Part shown: positions 1-5,076 of the stretch, piece after piece
Layout of the letters: every line of letters starts with the position of its first letter
Numbering within the stretch: the first letter of the stretch is position 1
NCBI GenBank assembly: GCA_002731295.1
Contig: PCBE01000002.1
Span: 4,205 to 9,280, forward strand
DNA length: 5,076 bases
Direction: 5' to 3'
From: Acidiferrobacteraceae bacterium
GTDB lineage: Bacteria > Pseudomonadota > Gammaproteobacteria > Arenicellales > UBA868
The notes under the pieces: model-generated
Databases searched by the model: none
What the model was told of the DNA's origin: nothing
Seen by the model: only the letters and a program-made list of their open reading frames with translations
Program-made: the position numbers and the translations under genes

Positions 1-34
1 GTATCCTCTAAGTACAATACAGATCGAATTCTCT

Positions 35-1603
35 TCAGGCCTGATGGGTTGGAAGCAGAGACTTACTTCGAAGGGCTATTTGCCGGTCAATCAGCAAATG
101 CATCATCGCCATTTTCTGCGATGTTGCAGCAGGATCAGCCCAAAGGTTATCCAACTCATCCGGATCCTCGCCAAGATTAAAAAGCTCTCCAAGATCAGAC
201 CCTTCAAAAACGCTCATCCGCCAACTGTCATGAACGAGCGACCAGAAAGCGGTACGCCCATCGTCCGATGCCATCACTAAGCCGGAATCCTCGATTAGTA
301 CAGGTAAGTTTTTGACATCATCAGCCAAAAGATCACGACCTTGAATTCCATACGGGACTTTCAGACCCGCTTTTTGCAGAAGCGTGGGCGCAAAATCGAT
401 CGCACTACCTTGAATTCCCGTGACGTCCGTCACACGATTTATCGGATCGGACCAGATCAGCGGTACACGGATCAGCCCGTGACTGTGAACCCCCCCTTTA
501 AGAACGGTGCCATGATCACCCATATAGTCGCCGTGATCTGACATGTAGATGATATTGGTGTTTTCGGATTGGCCAATATTCTTCAGAGCTTGCATCACAA
601 CACCAACTTGTTCGTCAATCATGGTGATCGTACCGTAATTCAGTGCGATCATGCGGCGCATGGCCTCATCATCAGTATGAAATGGCCAGAACTCATCGGG
701 TTTTTCCGCGCCAATTTCATAAATCCGCTGAATATGGTTAGGTAAATCGCTTCTGGCGCTGGTTCGATGACCAAAACTTTTTGGCAGCGGGATGTCTGCA
801 GGATCATAAAGATCAAAATACTGACCTGGGGGTGTAAATGGGTGGTGAGGATCTGGAAAAGACACGACAAGAATGAATGGAGTGTCGTCCTGTTCCTCCA
901 GAAATTTGCAAGCCTGCTCACCAACATATGACGTTGGATAATGTTCCTCGGACAGTGCTGTGCGCCAGATTTGTGGCGTTTCCGGTGAACCGTCTTCCAA
1001 CGCTCCAGCCCGTCCGCGTGGGTCTGACGCACCAGCCAGTTTGTCTTTCAGCCAGCCAGAATAGTGTCCCTCAACCTGGTCACCGTGCCCAATGCACAAG
1101 CGAACGTGATCAAATCCATAGTAGGGAAGTGGTAATTCCTTATTAGGGTTCTTGATCCAGCTTGTTCGAATTTCACACTCATATTCCGAACCCCGCCGTT
1201 GCGATCTTAAGGCTAGGTTGTAGGGCCCGTTTGGTTCTTCGCCTTTCCCATTTGATTGAGGTAACTTTGCCTCAATCGGTGAGACGTTCTGAAAGTGTGC
1301 TTTGCCCACAAGACCTGTTCGATAACCACTAGATCGCAAGACATCCGCGTAGGTCGTGCAATCCAAGCCGAGTGGTATACCGTTTTGCCTGCACCCATTG
1401 ACCGATGTCAACTGCCCCGTTGCAAGTGCTGCACGGTTTGGTTGGCAAATTGGATTTGCGACATAGAAATTATCAAACCGCGTTCCACGATTGGCAATCG
1501 CATCGATATTTGGAGTTCGTACGATGGGATTCCCATAGCAACCTAAATGATCAGCCCTTTGTTGGTCTGTCATAAAGACAATGAAGCTAGGTCGTTCGGT
1601 CAT
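35..1603 (-). CDS. Type I (formylglycine-dependent) sulfatase, cytoplasmic
   Basis: A 522-residue sulfatase of the alkaline-phosphatase-like superfamily, expected to hydrolyse a sulfate ester (R-O-SO3) to alcohol plus sulfate. Visible landmarks: the N-terminal metal-site stretch FMTDQQRADHLGCYG (Asp13, Gln14), the catalytic signature CQPNR with Cys53, Pro55 and Arg57 (Cys53 being the residue normally converted to formylglycine), LVGKAHF (Lys101, His103), FPDPHHPFTPP (His253/His254), and the second metal-site segment SDHGDYMGDHG (Asp356, His357) followed by Lys369. The C-terminal GELFNLGEDPDELDNL (472-487) is typical of the family, so the protein looks complete. There is no signal peptide or membrane segment, so it should act in the cytoplasm. 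Its ATG overlaps the dctM stop by four bases (ATGA), with no strong Shine-Dalgarno, suggesting translational coupling. Asn56 replaces the usual Ser of C-x-P-S-R. Choline-sulfatase-like or arylsulfatase-like annotation is possible; a related phosphonate monoester or phosphodiester hydrolase is the main alternative. The substrate is not determinable here. Confidence 0.95.
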   Translation of the reverse strand: MTERPSFIVFMTDQQRADHLGCYGNPIVRTPNIDAIANRGTRFDNFYVANPICQPNRAALATGQLTSVNGCRQNGIPLGLDCTTYADVLRSSGYRTGLVGKAHFQNVSPIEAKLPQSNGKGEEPNGPYNLALRSQRRGSEYECEIRTSWIKNPNKELPLPYYGFDHVRLCIGHGDQVEGHYSGWLKDKLAGASDPRGRAGALEDGSPETPQIWRTALSEEHYPTSYVGEQACKFLEEQDDTPFILVVSFPDPHHPFTPPGQYFDLYDPADIPLPKSFGHRTSARSDLPNHIQRIYEIGAEKPDEFWPFHTDDEAMRRMIALNYGTITMIDEQVGVVMQALKNIGQSENTNIIYMSDHGDYMGDHGTVLKGGVHSHGLIRVPLIWSDPINRVTDVTGIQGSAIDFAPTLLQKAGLKVPYGIQGRDLLADDVKNLPVLIEDSGLVMASDDGRTAFWSLVHDSWRMSVFEGSDLGELFNLGEDPDELDNLWADPAATSQKMAMMHLLIDRQIALRSKSLLPTHQA

Positions 1604-2916
1604 TTGAACATCAGATCCACTGGATATGTCACAATTTCGGGAATAAAGAACAGCAAGAGGATTGCGATAAAGTCACAGATGACGAAGGGCACAGCGGCTC
1701 CGTAAATATCACCCATTGTTGTGCCTTTTGGTGCCACGCCTTTCATCACGAATAGAGCCGCACCAAATGGAGGCGAGGTCGCACCGGTTTCAATAGCAAC
1801 CAAATACATCGCCGCGAACCAAATCGGATCGAACCCAAACTGTATCACGATGGGAATGAATATCGGCAACGTGATCAGCATTATGGGCAAGGGCCCCATA
1901 ACCATGCCCATCAAAATCACGAGCATGATCATCAAGAAAACAATGGCTTCATTGGAGATATCAATCGACATCACGGCATCAATCATGCCGTAGGTTGCGC
2001 CAGTGAACGCCAAGAGCTGCGAAAACGTTATGGCCCCAGATATGATCAGCAATACCATCACCGAAATATTGGCGCTGGAAAACATTGTGTCGCCAAAAAC
2101 CTTGAACGTTAGTCGCCGTTTCAGGGCTGCCAAAATAAGGACCGAAAAGGCGCCAGTAGCCGCCGCTTCACTTGGCGTTGCTATCCCTAAGAAAATGACG
2201 CCAACGACGGAAAAAATCACAAATGTGAGTGGCAGGATATTAATTGCTGTCACAGACAGTTTTTCAGAAAGAGAAACCTTTGGCACGTCGAATGAGGGCG
2301 CTAGCTCTGGTTGTAGCCGGCAGCGTCCAAGTATATAGATGATGTACAGCAGCGCCATCAACAGACCCGGAATAATGATGCCGATTAGGATCCGGCGGAT
2401 TGAGAGTTCGGCTATGACGCCGAGCACAACTGCCAAAGCCGAAGGTGGGATCATAATTGCCAGACCGGACGAACCCAGGATCGGACCAAGCGACATCGGT
2501 TTTTTGTAGCCTCGCTTTTCCATCTCTGGCGTTAGCGACGATCCAAGCAACGCGGTGGACCCCATCGAATTACCGGTTAGGGTTGAAAAGAGAACTCCCC
2601 CTCCGACAGCCATTAACGCCAAACGTCCACGCAACCGCCCAAACCATTTATCGAGCGTGTCCATTAGATCAATTGCGATACCGGACCGGAACATCGCCTC
2701 GCCCATAATCATGAACAGGGCGATGGGTATCAGCACGAAACTAGACACTGAATCAACCGTATTCAGAACGAGTTGCTTAATGCCCGGCAAGCCACCCAAT
2801 AGGACAAACGATCCAACAATGTTAACCGCGAGAAATGAAAACGCGACCGGCAATCCTACAAACATCAGGACAAAGAGTGGGCCAAGAATAATGGCGATTA
2901 TATAGTACCATTCCAT
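1600..2916 (-). CDS. dctM: TRAP transporter large permease (DctM family)
   Basis: The transport-channel subunit of a tripartite ATP-independent periplasmic transporter, which works with the small permease and the binding protein to import an organic anion, normally by sodium symport. From the chosen ATG the protein has 438 residues, close to the usual 425-440, with about eleven or twelve hydrophobic helices starting at MEWYYIIAIILGP. Family motifs in order (438 numbering): NSMGSTALLGSSLTPEMEKRGY (about 116-137), IPPS (156-159), PGLL (183-186), TPSEAAATG (247-255), MGPLPIMLITLPIFIPI (340-356) and ETGATSPPFGAALFV (376-390). An upstream in-frame ATG at 3012 would add 32 polar residues lying entirely inside the dctQ gene, so I reject it. 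The ATG at 2916 begins two bases after the dctQ stop and has AAGGCAAGG-like purine sequence before it. It overlaps the sulfatase start by four bases. The gene symbol names the family; C4-dicarboxylate specificity is not implied. Confidence 0.95.
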   Translation of the reverse strand: MEWYYIIAIILGPLFVLMFVGLPVAFSFLAVNIVGSFVLLGGLPGIKQLVLNTVDSVSSFVLIPIALFMIMGEAMFRSGIAIDLMDTLDKWFGRLRGRLALMAVGGGVLFSTLTGNSMGSTALLGSSLTPEMEKRGYKKPMSLGPILGSSGLAIMIPPSALAVVLGVIAELSIRRILIGIIIPGLLMALLYIIYILGRCRLQPELAPSFDVPKVSLSEKLSVTAINILPLTFVIFSVVGVIFLGIATPSEAAATGAFSVLILAALKRRLTFKVFGDTMFSSANISVMVLLIISGAITFSQLLAFTGATYGMIDAVMSIDISNEAIVFLMIMLVILMGMVMGPLPIMLITLPIFIPIVIQFGFDPIWFAAMYLVAIETGATSPPFGAALFVMKGVAPKGTTMGDIYGAAVPFVICDFIAILLLFFIPEIVTYPVDLMFK

Positions 2917-2918
2917 GA

Positions 2919-3419
2919 CTATAAAGCCTTGCCTTTTAGAGTGCGGATAAACTGCTTTAGGAACTGGATGGCCATCAATCCGGCACCCAATGGCAATGCT
3001 GCGGTCAGCCACCAGCTATAGGGGCGCATCACGGTGATTTCCCGGACGCCAAGCCCATATTGTTCAACAACAACTATTACTCCGACAATTGCCAGAACAG
3101 CACAGACCAGAAAACCTATTACGGAATTCAACGCTTGAAATATTAACCGCCAGGTATTCGTGAAACTAGTGTAAACAATGTCGATAACCACATGCATATT
3201 CTTCTCGAGCAAATAGGGAGTCCCAAGGAATGTGATGTAAAGAAGTGAGTACTCGCTGGTTTCTAAGACCCAAAGACGCGAGGAAGCACCAAGTGCACGC
3301 CCAGTAACCTCCAAGCAAATTATGGTAGCGATGAAGAAGAGGAGAGCAGCGCCAAGGATTGCACAATACAAATTTAAGCGGCTGAAAAAATGAATCAACT
3401 TAGCAAATATGTTGTCCAA
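2919..3419 (-). CDS. dctQ: TRAP transporter small permease (DctQ family), TTG start
   Basis: A 166-residue inner-membrane protein with four hydrophobic helices (roughly 16-38, 54-71, 92-118 and 134-155), the standard architecture and length of the TRAP small permease, which binds DctM and is required for transport. Recognisable family positions are EVTGRALG (Arg41), the second-helix region WVLETSEYSLLYITFLG (Glu53), and LEKNMHVVIDIV (His76, Asp80), which corresponds to the usual HVxVD motif after helix two. The first in-frame initiation codon is TTG at 3419; an in-frame TAA lies only three codons upstream (3426-3428), and the first in-frame ATG is codon 75, so an ATG start is impossible for a full-length protein. 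A Shine-Dalgarno CAGGA lies ten bases upstream of the TTG. The gene follows the dctP terminator and sits two bases before dctM. Confidence 0.93.
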   Translation of the reverse strand: MDNIFAKLIHFFSRLNLYCAILGAALLFFIATIICLEVTGRALGASSRLWVLETSEYSLLYITFLGTPYLLEKNMHVVIDIVYTSFTNTWRLIFQALNSVIGFLVCAVLAIVGVIVVVEQYGLGVREITVMRPYSWWLTAALPLGAGLMAIQFLKQFIRTLKGKAL

Positions 3420-3429
3420 GTTTTTTTAT

Positions 3430-3434
3430 TCCTG
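3430..3434 (-). promoter_or_regulatory. Ribosome-binding site that decides the dctQ TTG start
   Basis: CAGGA on the minus strand, ten bases upstream of the TTG at 3419. It sits between the terminator's eight T residues (3443-3436) and a run of seven A residues (3427-3421). The T and A runs are complementary and could fold with the Shine-Dalgarno in the loop, but an all-AT stem would be weak. Confidence 0.6.
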
Positions 3435-3435
3435 T

Positions 3436-3475
3436 AAAAAAAAGAGGTGGAGCCAGTGTTTGCTGGGCTCCACCT
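3436..3475 (-). terminator. Intrinsic terminator between dctP and dctQ
   Basis: Read on the minus strand, AGGTGGAGCC (3475-3466) and GGCTCCACCT (3454-3445) form a perfect 10-bp, GC-rich stem around an 11-base loop, followed by one C and eight T residues (3443-3436). It starts 20 bases after the dctP stop and ends just before the dctQ ribosome-binding site. It would terminate most transcripts after dctP, with read-through into dctQM and the sulfatase. On the plus strand no T tract follows, so it works in one direction only. Confidence 0.9.
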
Positions 3476-3494
3476 AACTTTCGTTGCCCGTGCG

Positions 3495-4478
3495 CTATTT
3501 GTCCAGCATTCCTCGCAGCTCGGCAGCAACTTCGTCGCCGGCATTTGCAGCTGTGACAGCCCATGCGGCATCCATTGCCATTTGCTCATAACGTGCGGCT
3601 TCATCAGCTGGCAGTTCCAAAATGTTGAACCCAGCGGCTTTCATCAGTTCGATGTTATCGGCGATATCTTGACTCCAGATGAAGTCCATACGATATGCAA
3701 AGTCCCTTCGAAGGAACGTTGTCAGCCGTTGCTGTAAATCGGTCGACATCTTGCCCCATGTCTTCTTGTTAATCAGGACCGGGAAGCCAGCGCGGTAAAC
3801 ACCGGGGAAAATCACTGTCTTGACCAAGCCTTCGAATTGCTGGGCTTGTGCAAGTGGGCCTTGCATGTATCCGTCAATCGTTCCGCGCTCCATCGCCGTG
3901 AAAATATCTCCCATCCCCATCACGATCGGCTCTGCACCTAGGGCTTTGACGATCGGTAGCAAAGTTGGGAATACACGGATTCGTTTCCCTTTCAGATCCT
4001 CAAGACCTGACACTTCTTTGGCCATGTAGATCACAAAATTCAACTGTGTCGCTGGAATTTCACCGAGAAAGATTAGGTCTTTTTCAGCGTGAAGTTCCGT
4101 CATGCGTTCATGGTAGTTTGTCGCTGCGATCTCAGCGTAAGTCTTGTACGACAGGTTCATGGTTCCAGAGGTTGGCACCAGGCCCTGATAATAGCTCGGG
4201 CTGGTATAGGTCATATCGACTGCGCCATTACGCACGCCCTCGGCTTGTTTGAATGGTGGCATAATTTCGGGGCCACCGCGCCAGTTAATCTCAACTTCGC
4301 CAGCGAATTTTGTATTCACTTCATCAACGAACATCTTGAACGGTTTGTTGATGTAAACCGGCTTTGGTGCCAGCGTCACGGCGTTAATCTTGACGACATC
4401 TGCCAAGGCAGGCGTCGCTACAAGCGATGCCGCAATGAATGCGCTTGCAATGAATGCGCTTTTTAGAAAGTGTTTCAT
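3495..4478 (-). CDS. dctP: TRAP transporter periplasmic solute-binding protein (DctP family)
   Basis: A 327-residue extracytoplasmic binding protein that captures the substrate and delivers it to DctQM. The N-terminus is a clear Sec signal peptide: MKHF-L-K, a hydrophobic core (8-20), and ATPALA-D with likely cleavage after Ala26, giving a mature protein of about 301 residues. DctP-family landmarks are GGPEIMPPFKQAEGVRNGAVDM (about 68-89 in outline), LKGKRIRVFP with Arg168 at the position of the conserved carboxylate-binding arginine, and ERGTIDGYMQGP (197-208), which matches the usual G-x-[IV]-D-G segment but has Gln-Gly where many members have a Glu/Asn-containing motif. The C-terminal AAELRGMLDK ends normally. 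The ATG at 4478 has an excellent Shine-Dalgarno AAAGGAG five bases upstream. Its signal peptide contains an in-frame 15-base tandem duplication (SAFIA twice). Arg168 implies an anionic, probably carboxylate or sulfonate-bearing ligand; the sulfatase in the operon suggests a sulfated organic acid (inference). Confidence 0.95.
   Translation of the reverse strand: MKHFLKSAFIASAFIAASLVATPALADVVKINAVTLAPKPVYINKPFKMFVDEVNTKFAGEVEINWRGGPEIMPPFKQAEGVRNGAVDMTYTSPSYYQGLVPTSGTMNLSYKTYAEIAATNYHERMTELHAEKDLIFLGEIPATQLNFVIYMAKEVSGLEDLKGKRIRVFPTLLPIVKALGAEPIVMGMGDIFTAMERGTIDGYMQGPLAQAQQFEGLVKTVIFPGVYRAGFPVLINKKTWGKMSTDLQQRLTTFLRRDFAYRMDFIWSQDIADNIELMKAAGFNILELPADEAARYEQMAMDAAWAVTAANAGDEVAAELRGMLDK
4432..4461 (-). 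repeat. Perfect 15-base tandem duplication in the dctP signal-peptide region
   Basis: GCAATGAATGCGCTT occurs twice head to tail on the plus strand (4432-4446 and 4447-4461) without mismatch. In the dctP frame it encodes SAFIA twice (residues 7-11 and 12-16), extending the hydrophobic core of the signal peptide by five residues while keeping the frame. Absence of silent differences suggests a recent duplication by replication slippage (inference). Confidence 0.9.
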
Positions 4479-4483
4479 ATTTT

Positions 4484-4490
4484 CTCCTTT
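4484..4490 (-). promoter_or_regulatory. dctP ribosome-binding site
   Basis: AAAGGAG on the minus strand, five bases before the ATG at 4478. It is a near-consensus Shine-Dalgarno and fixes the dctP start. It is clearly stronger than the sites before dctQ and the sulfatase, in keeping with high binding-protein expression. Confidence 0.85.
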
Positions 4491-4505
4491 TGGTTGGTTG
4501 TTATT

Positions 4506-4518
4506 TCACTTTAAGTGA
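4506..4518. promoter_or_regulatory. Second short palindrome in the dctP leader
   Basis: TCACTT-T-AAGTGA has 6-bp perfect arms about one central base and lies 28-40 bases upstream of the dctP ATG, four bases beyond the larger palindrome. Its half-site differs from TGTTCA, so it would be either a site for another protein or a small AT-rich hairpin in the 5' leader just before the Shine-Dalgarno. Confidence 0.4.
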
Positions 4519-4522
4519 TATA

Positions 4523-4547
4523 TGTTCATATATGAACAATGTGTTCA
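4523..4547. promoter_or_regulatory. Probable operator: 16-bp perfect palindrome plus a third half-site
   Basis: TGTTCATATATGAACA (4523-4538) is a perfect palindrome. A third copy of the half-site, TGTTCA at 4542-4547, pairs with TGAACA (4533-4538) to make a second, overlapping palindrome TGAACA-ATG-TGTTCA. The cluster lies 45-69 bases upstream of the dctP ATG, right after a TATAAT element, where a bound repressor would block initiation or clearance. The form suits a dimeric helix-turn-helix regulator; IclR, GntR or LacI families are candidates, but the sequence does not say which. No regulator gene is in the window. Confidence 0.7.
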
Positions 4548-4554
4548 CGTTTTA

Positions 4555-4560
4555 ATTATA
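4555..4560 (-). promoter_or_regulatory. Candidate -10 element for the dctP operon
   Basis: TATAAT on the minus strand, a perfect match to the sigma-70 -10 consensus. Transcription would begin near 4548, leaving a leader of about 70 bases with the TGTTCA palindromes inside its first 25 bases. No good -35 hexamer lies 15-18 bases upstream, so the promoter may be weak or need an activator. Position and consensus match are visible; activity is inferred. Confidence 0.45.
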
Positions 4561-4586
4561 CATCAACTAAGCCAAAAAAATAGAAT

Positions 4587-4616
4587 ATTTTAAGCCTAGT
4601 TAAAGTTAAAGTCCAA
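4587..4616 (-). promoter_or_regulatory. Alternative promoter for the dctP operon
   Basis: TTGGAC (4616-4611) and TAAAAT (4592-4587) on the minus strand are separated by 18 bases, a moderate fit to sigma-70. Transcription would start near 4580, with a leader of about 100 bases containing both palindromes. It competes with the TATAAT call; the sequence alone does not decide between them. Confidence 0.3.
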
Positions 4617-4645
4617 ATCCTCTCTGATCTATGATGGAGAGTGTA

Positions 4646-4762
4646 TTAATACTTAGCCGAGAAAGTGAGATAATCGATTTCAAGGTACACTCCTTGGTTG
4701 AGCAATTTCTCCACTTCCTCGCGGCTTGCCTTGCTTACCTTCAATTCACCCTGTTCCCTCAT
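4646..4762 (-). CDS. Possible small protein or gene remnant, unrecognised
   Basis: An ATG-initiated frame of 38 codons ending in TAA. The product starts MREQGELKVSKASREEVEKL and ends DYLTFSAKY; it is rich in Lys and Glu, with a probable amphipathic helix at about 10-22. The same frame is open upstream without an ATG to a TGA at 4868-4870, 73 codons in all, with possible GTG codons at 4825 and 4795. Base composition over 4655-4760 is richer in G and C than the flanks, as expected of former or present coding DNA. There is no convincing Shine-Dalgarno before the ATG, so it may equally be the 3' end of a decayed gene. It points toward dctP, 168 bases away. I do not recognise a family. Confidence 0.25.
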   Translation of the reverse strand: MREQGELKVSKASREEVEKLLNQGVYLEIDYLTFSAKY

Positions 4763-4960
4763 GAATTCTGATTCATTCCAAAGGTTTTGTTTCACATAAG
4801 AAACATTGTTTTGAAGATAATACACGGATTTTTGAGAAGCGCAACACTTTTTTAAGGGAAAAGTTTTTCACCTATTTGAAGTACTATCTAGGGAAAATTT
4901 ATTGGGCAATGGAAGTATGGATGGAAACGTGATATAGGCACATACCTGCACATCAATACA

Positions 4961-5003
4961 TAAAGTAGTTACCCCATTATGAAGTGACTACTGTACTACT
5001 TTA
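4961..5003. repeat. 9-bp inverted repeat with 25-base spacer
   Basis: TAAAGTAGT (4961-4969) and ACTACTTTA (4995-5003) are exact reverse complements. A further ACTAC lies at 4987-4991 within the spacer, so the region has three copies of the GTAGT/ACTAC half-site. This could be a multi-site operator or recombinase-binding region; no T tract follows on either strand, so it is not a terminator. Confidence 0.5.
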
Positions 5004-5011
5004 CAATAGAA

Positions 5012-5026
5012 GGCAGAAAAACTGCC
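5012..5026. repeat. Short palindrome GGCAG-AAAAA-CTGCC
   Basis: Perfect 5-bp arms around five A residues. It may be a small operator or a minor hairpin. There is no U tract on either strand to support a terminator. Confidence 0.45.
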
Positions 5027-5076
5027 AAAGTTGATGGGGGATACGATGGGGGAAAATATATTAAAAAAGTAAATAT

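Larger units (their letters stand above)
4763..5076. other. AT-rich intergenic DNA without a recognisable gene
   Basis: All frames on both strands are broken by frequent stops and none yields a recognisable protein, apart from the unstarted frame that runs into 4646-4762. The stretch is visibly more AT-rich than the operon. It holds two inverted repeats, at 4961-5003 and 5012-5026, and a short direct repeat GATGGGGGA at 5033-5041 and 5045-5053. No tRNA, terminator with a T tract, or insertion-sequence end was seen. Confidence 0.6.

Noticed and set aside
1..34. Terminator after the sulfatase
   Set aside because: Only 34 bases follow the stop codon and they hold no stem with a T tract; the operon end may lie outside the window.
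877..1546. Open frames on both strands inside the sulfatase gene
   Set aside because: They overlap a complete sulfatase carrying all catalytic motifs and show no recognisable family or ribosome-binding site.
2003..2905. Plus-strand open frames opposite dctM
   Set aside because: They lie antisense to a clear DctM with intact motifs; their products are low-complexity in Thr, Ile and Pro, as expected from the opposite strand of a membrane-protein gene.
2917..3012. Longer dctM starting at an ATG at 3012
   Set aside because: The extra 32 residues are polar, lie wholly within the well-supported dctQ gene, and do not match DctM N-termini; the ATG at 2916 gives family-typical length.
4681..4696. 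CAAGG-TACACT-CCTTG as a hairpin terminator
   Set aside because: A 5-bp stem without a T tract on either strand, located within the possible small reading frame.
5033..5053. GATGGGGGA direct repeat as an attachment site or iteron
   Set aside because: Only two nine-base copies at 12-base spacing; no integrase, tRNA or replication gene is visible to support either idea.
5034..5072. Plus-strand mini frame MGDTMGENILKK
   Set aside because: Only twelve codons with no Shine-Dalgarno, and the apparent repetition comes from a GATGGGGGA direct repeat; upstream the frame is closed by TAG at 5007-5009.
1..5076. CRISPR array, insertion sequence, tRNA or rRNA
   Set aside because: No regularly spaced repeats, transposase motifs or terminal inverted repeats with a transposase gene, and no recognisable tRNA or rRNA sequence.

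Overview
The window holds a compact four-gene operon on the minus strand plus about 600 bases of AT-rich DNA upstream of it. In transcription order (right to left) the genes are a TRAP-transporter periplasmic solute-binding protein (dctP type, 3495-4478), a TRAP small permease (dctQ type, 2919-3419), a TRAP large permease (dctM type, 1600-2916) and a cytoplasmic type I sulfatase (35-1603). Protein style, the tripartite transporter and a Gram-negative signal peptide suggest a proteobacterium, most likely a marine alphaproteobacterium of Roseobacter type. This is inferred from gene content and general protein character; no taxonomic marker is present.

The last three genes are tightly linked: dctQ and dctM are 2 bases apart, and dctM and the sulfatase overlap by ATGA. 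In contrast, dctP is separated from dctQ by 74 bases that carry a strong intrinsic terminator (10-bp perfect stem and eight U residues). Read-through of this terminator would give abundant binding protein and less membrane complex and enzyme. Just after the U tract comes the dctQ ribosome-binding site and an unusual TTG start codon.

The sulfatase has no signal peptide, so the reasonable model is that a small sulfated organic acid is captured in the periplasm, imported intact by the TRAP system using an ion gradient, and desulfated in the cytoplasm. The substrate cannot be read from the sequence. The sulfatase needs a formylglycine-generating enzyme, which is not in the window.

Upstream of dctP lies a cluster of palindromes (4506-4547) directly below a TATAAT -10 element, which looks like the operator of a local repressor or activator not present here. 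Further upstream (4563-5076) there is no confident gene. A minus-strand frame at 4646-4867 reads like protein in its last part, ending in a 38-codon ATG frame at 4646-4762, and may be a gene remnant or small protein. Two more inverted repeats lie at 4961-5003 and 5012-5026.
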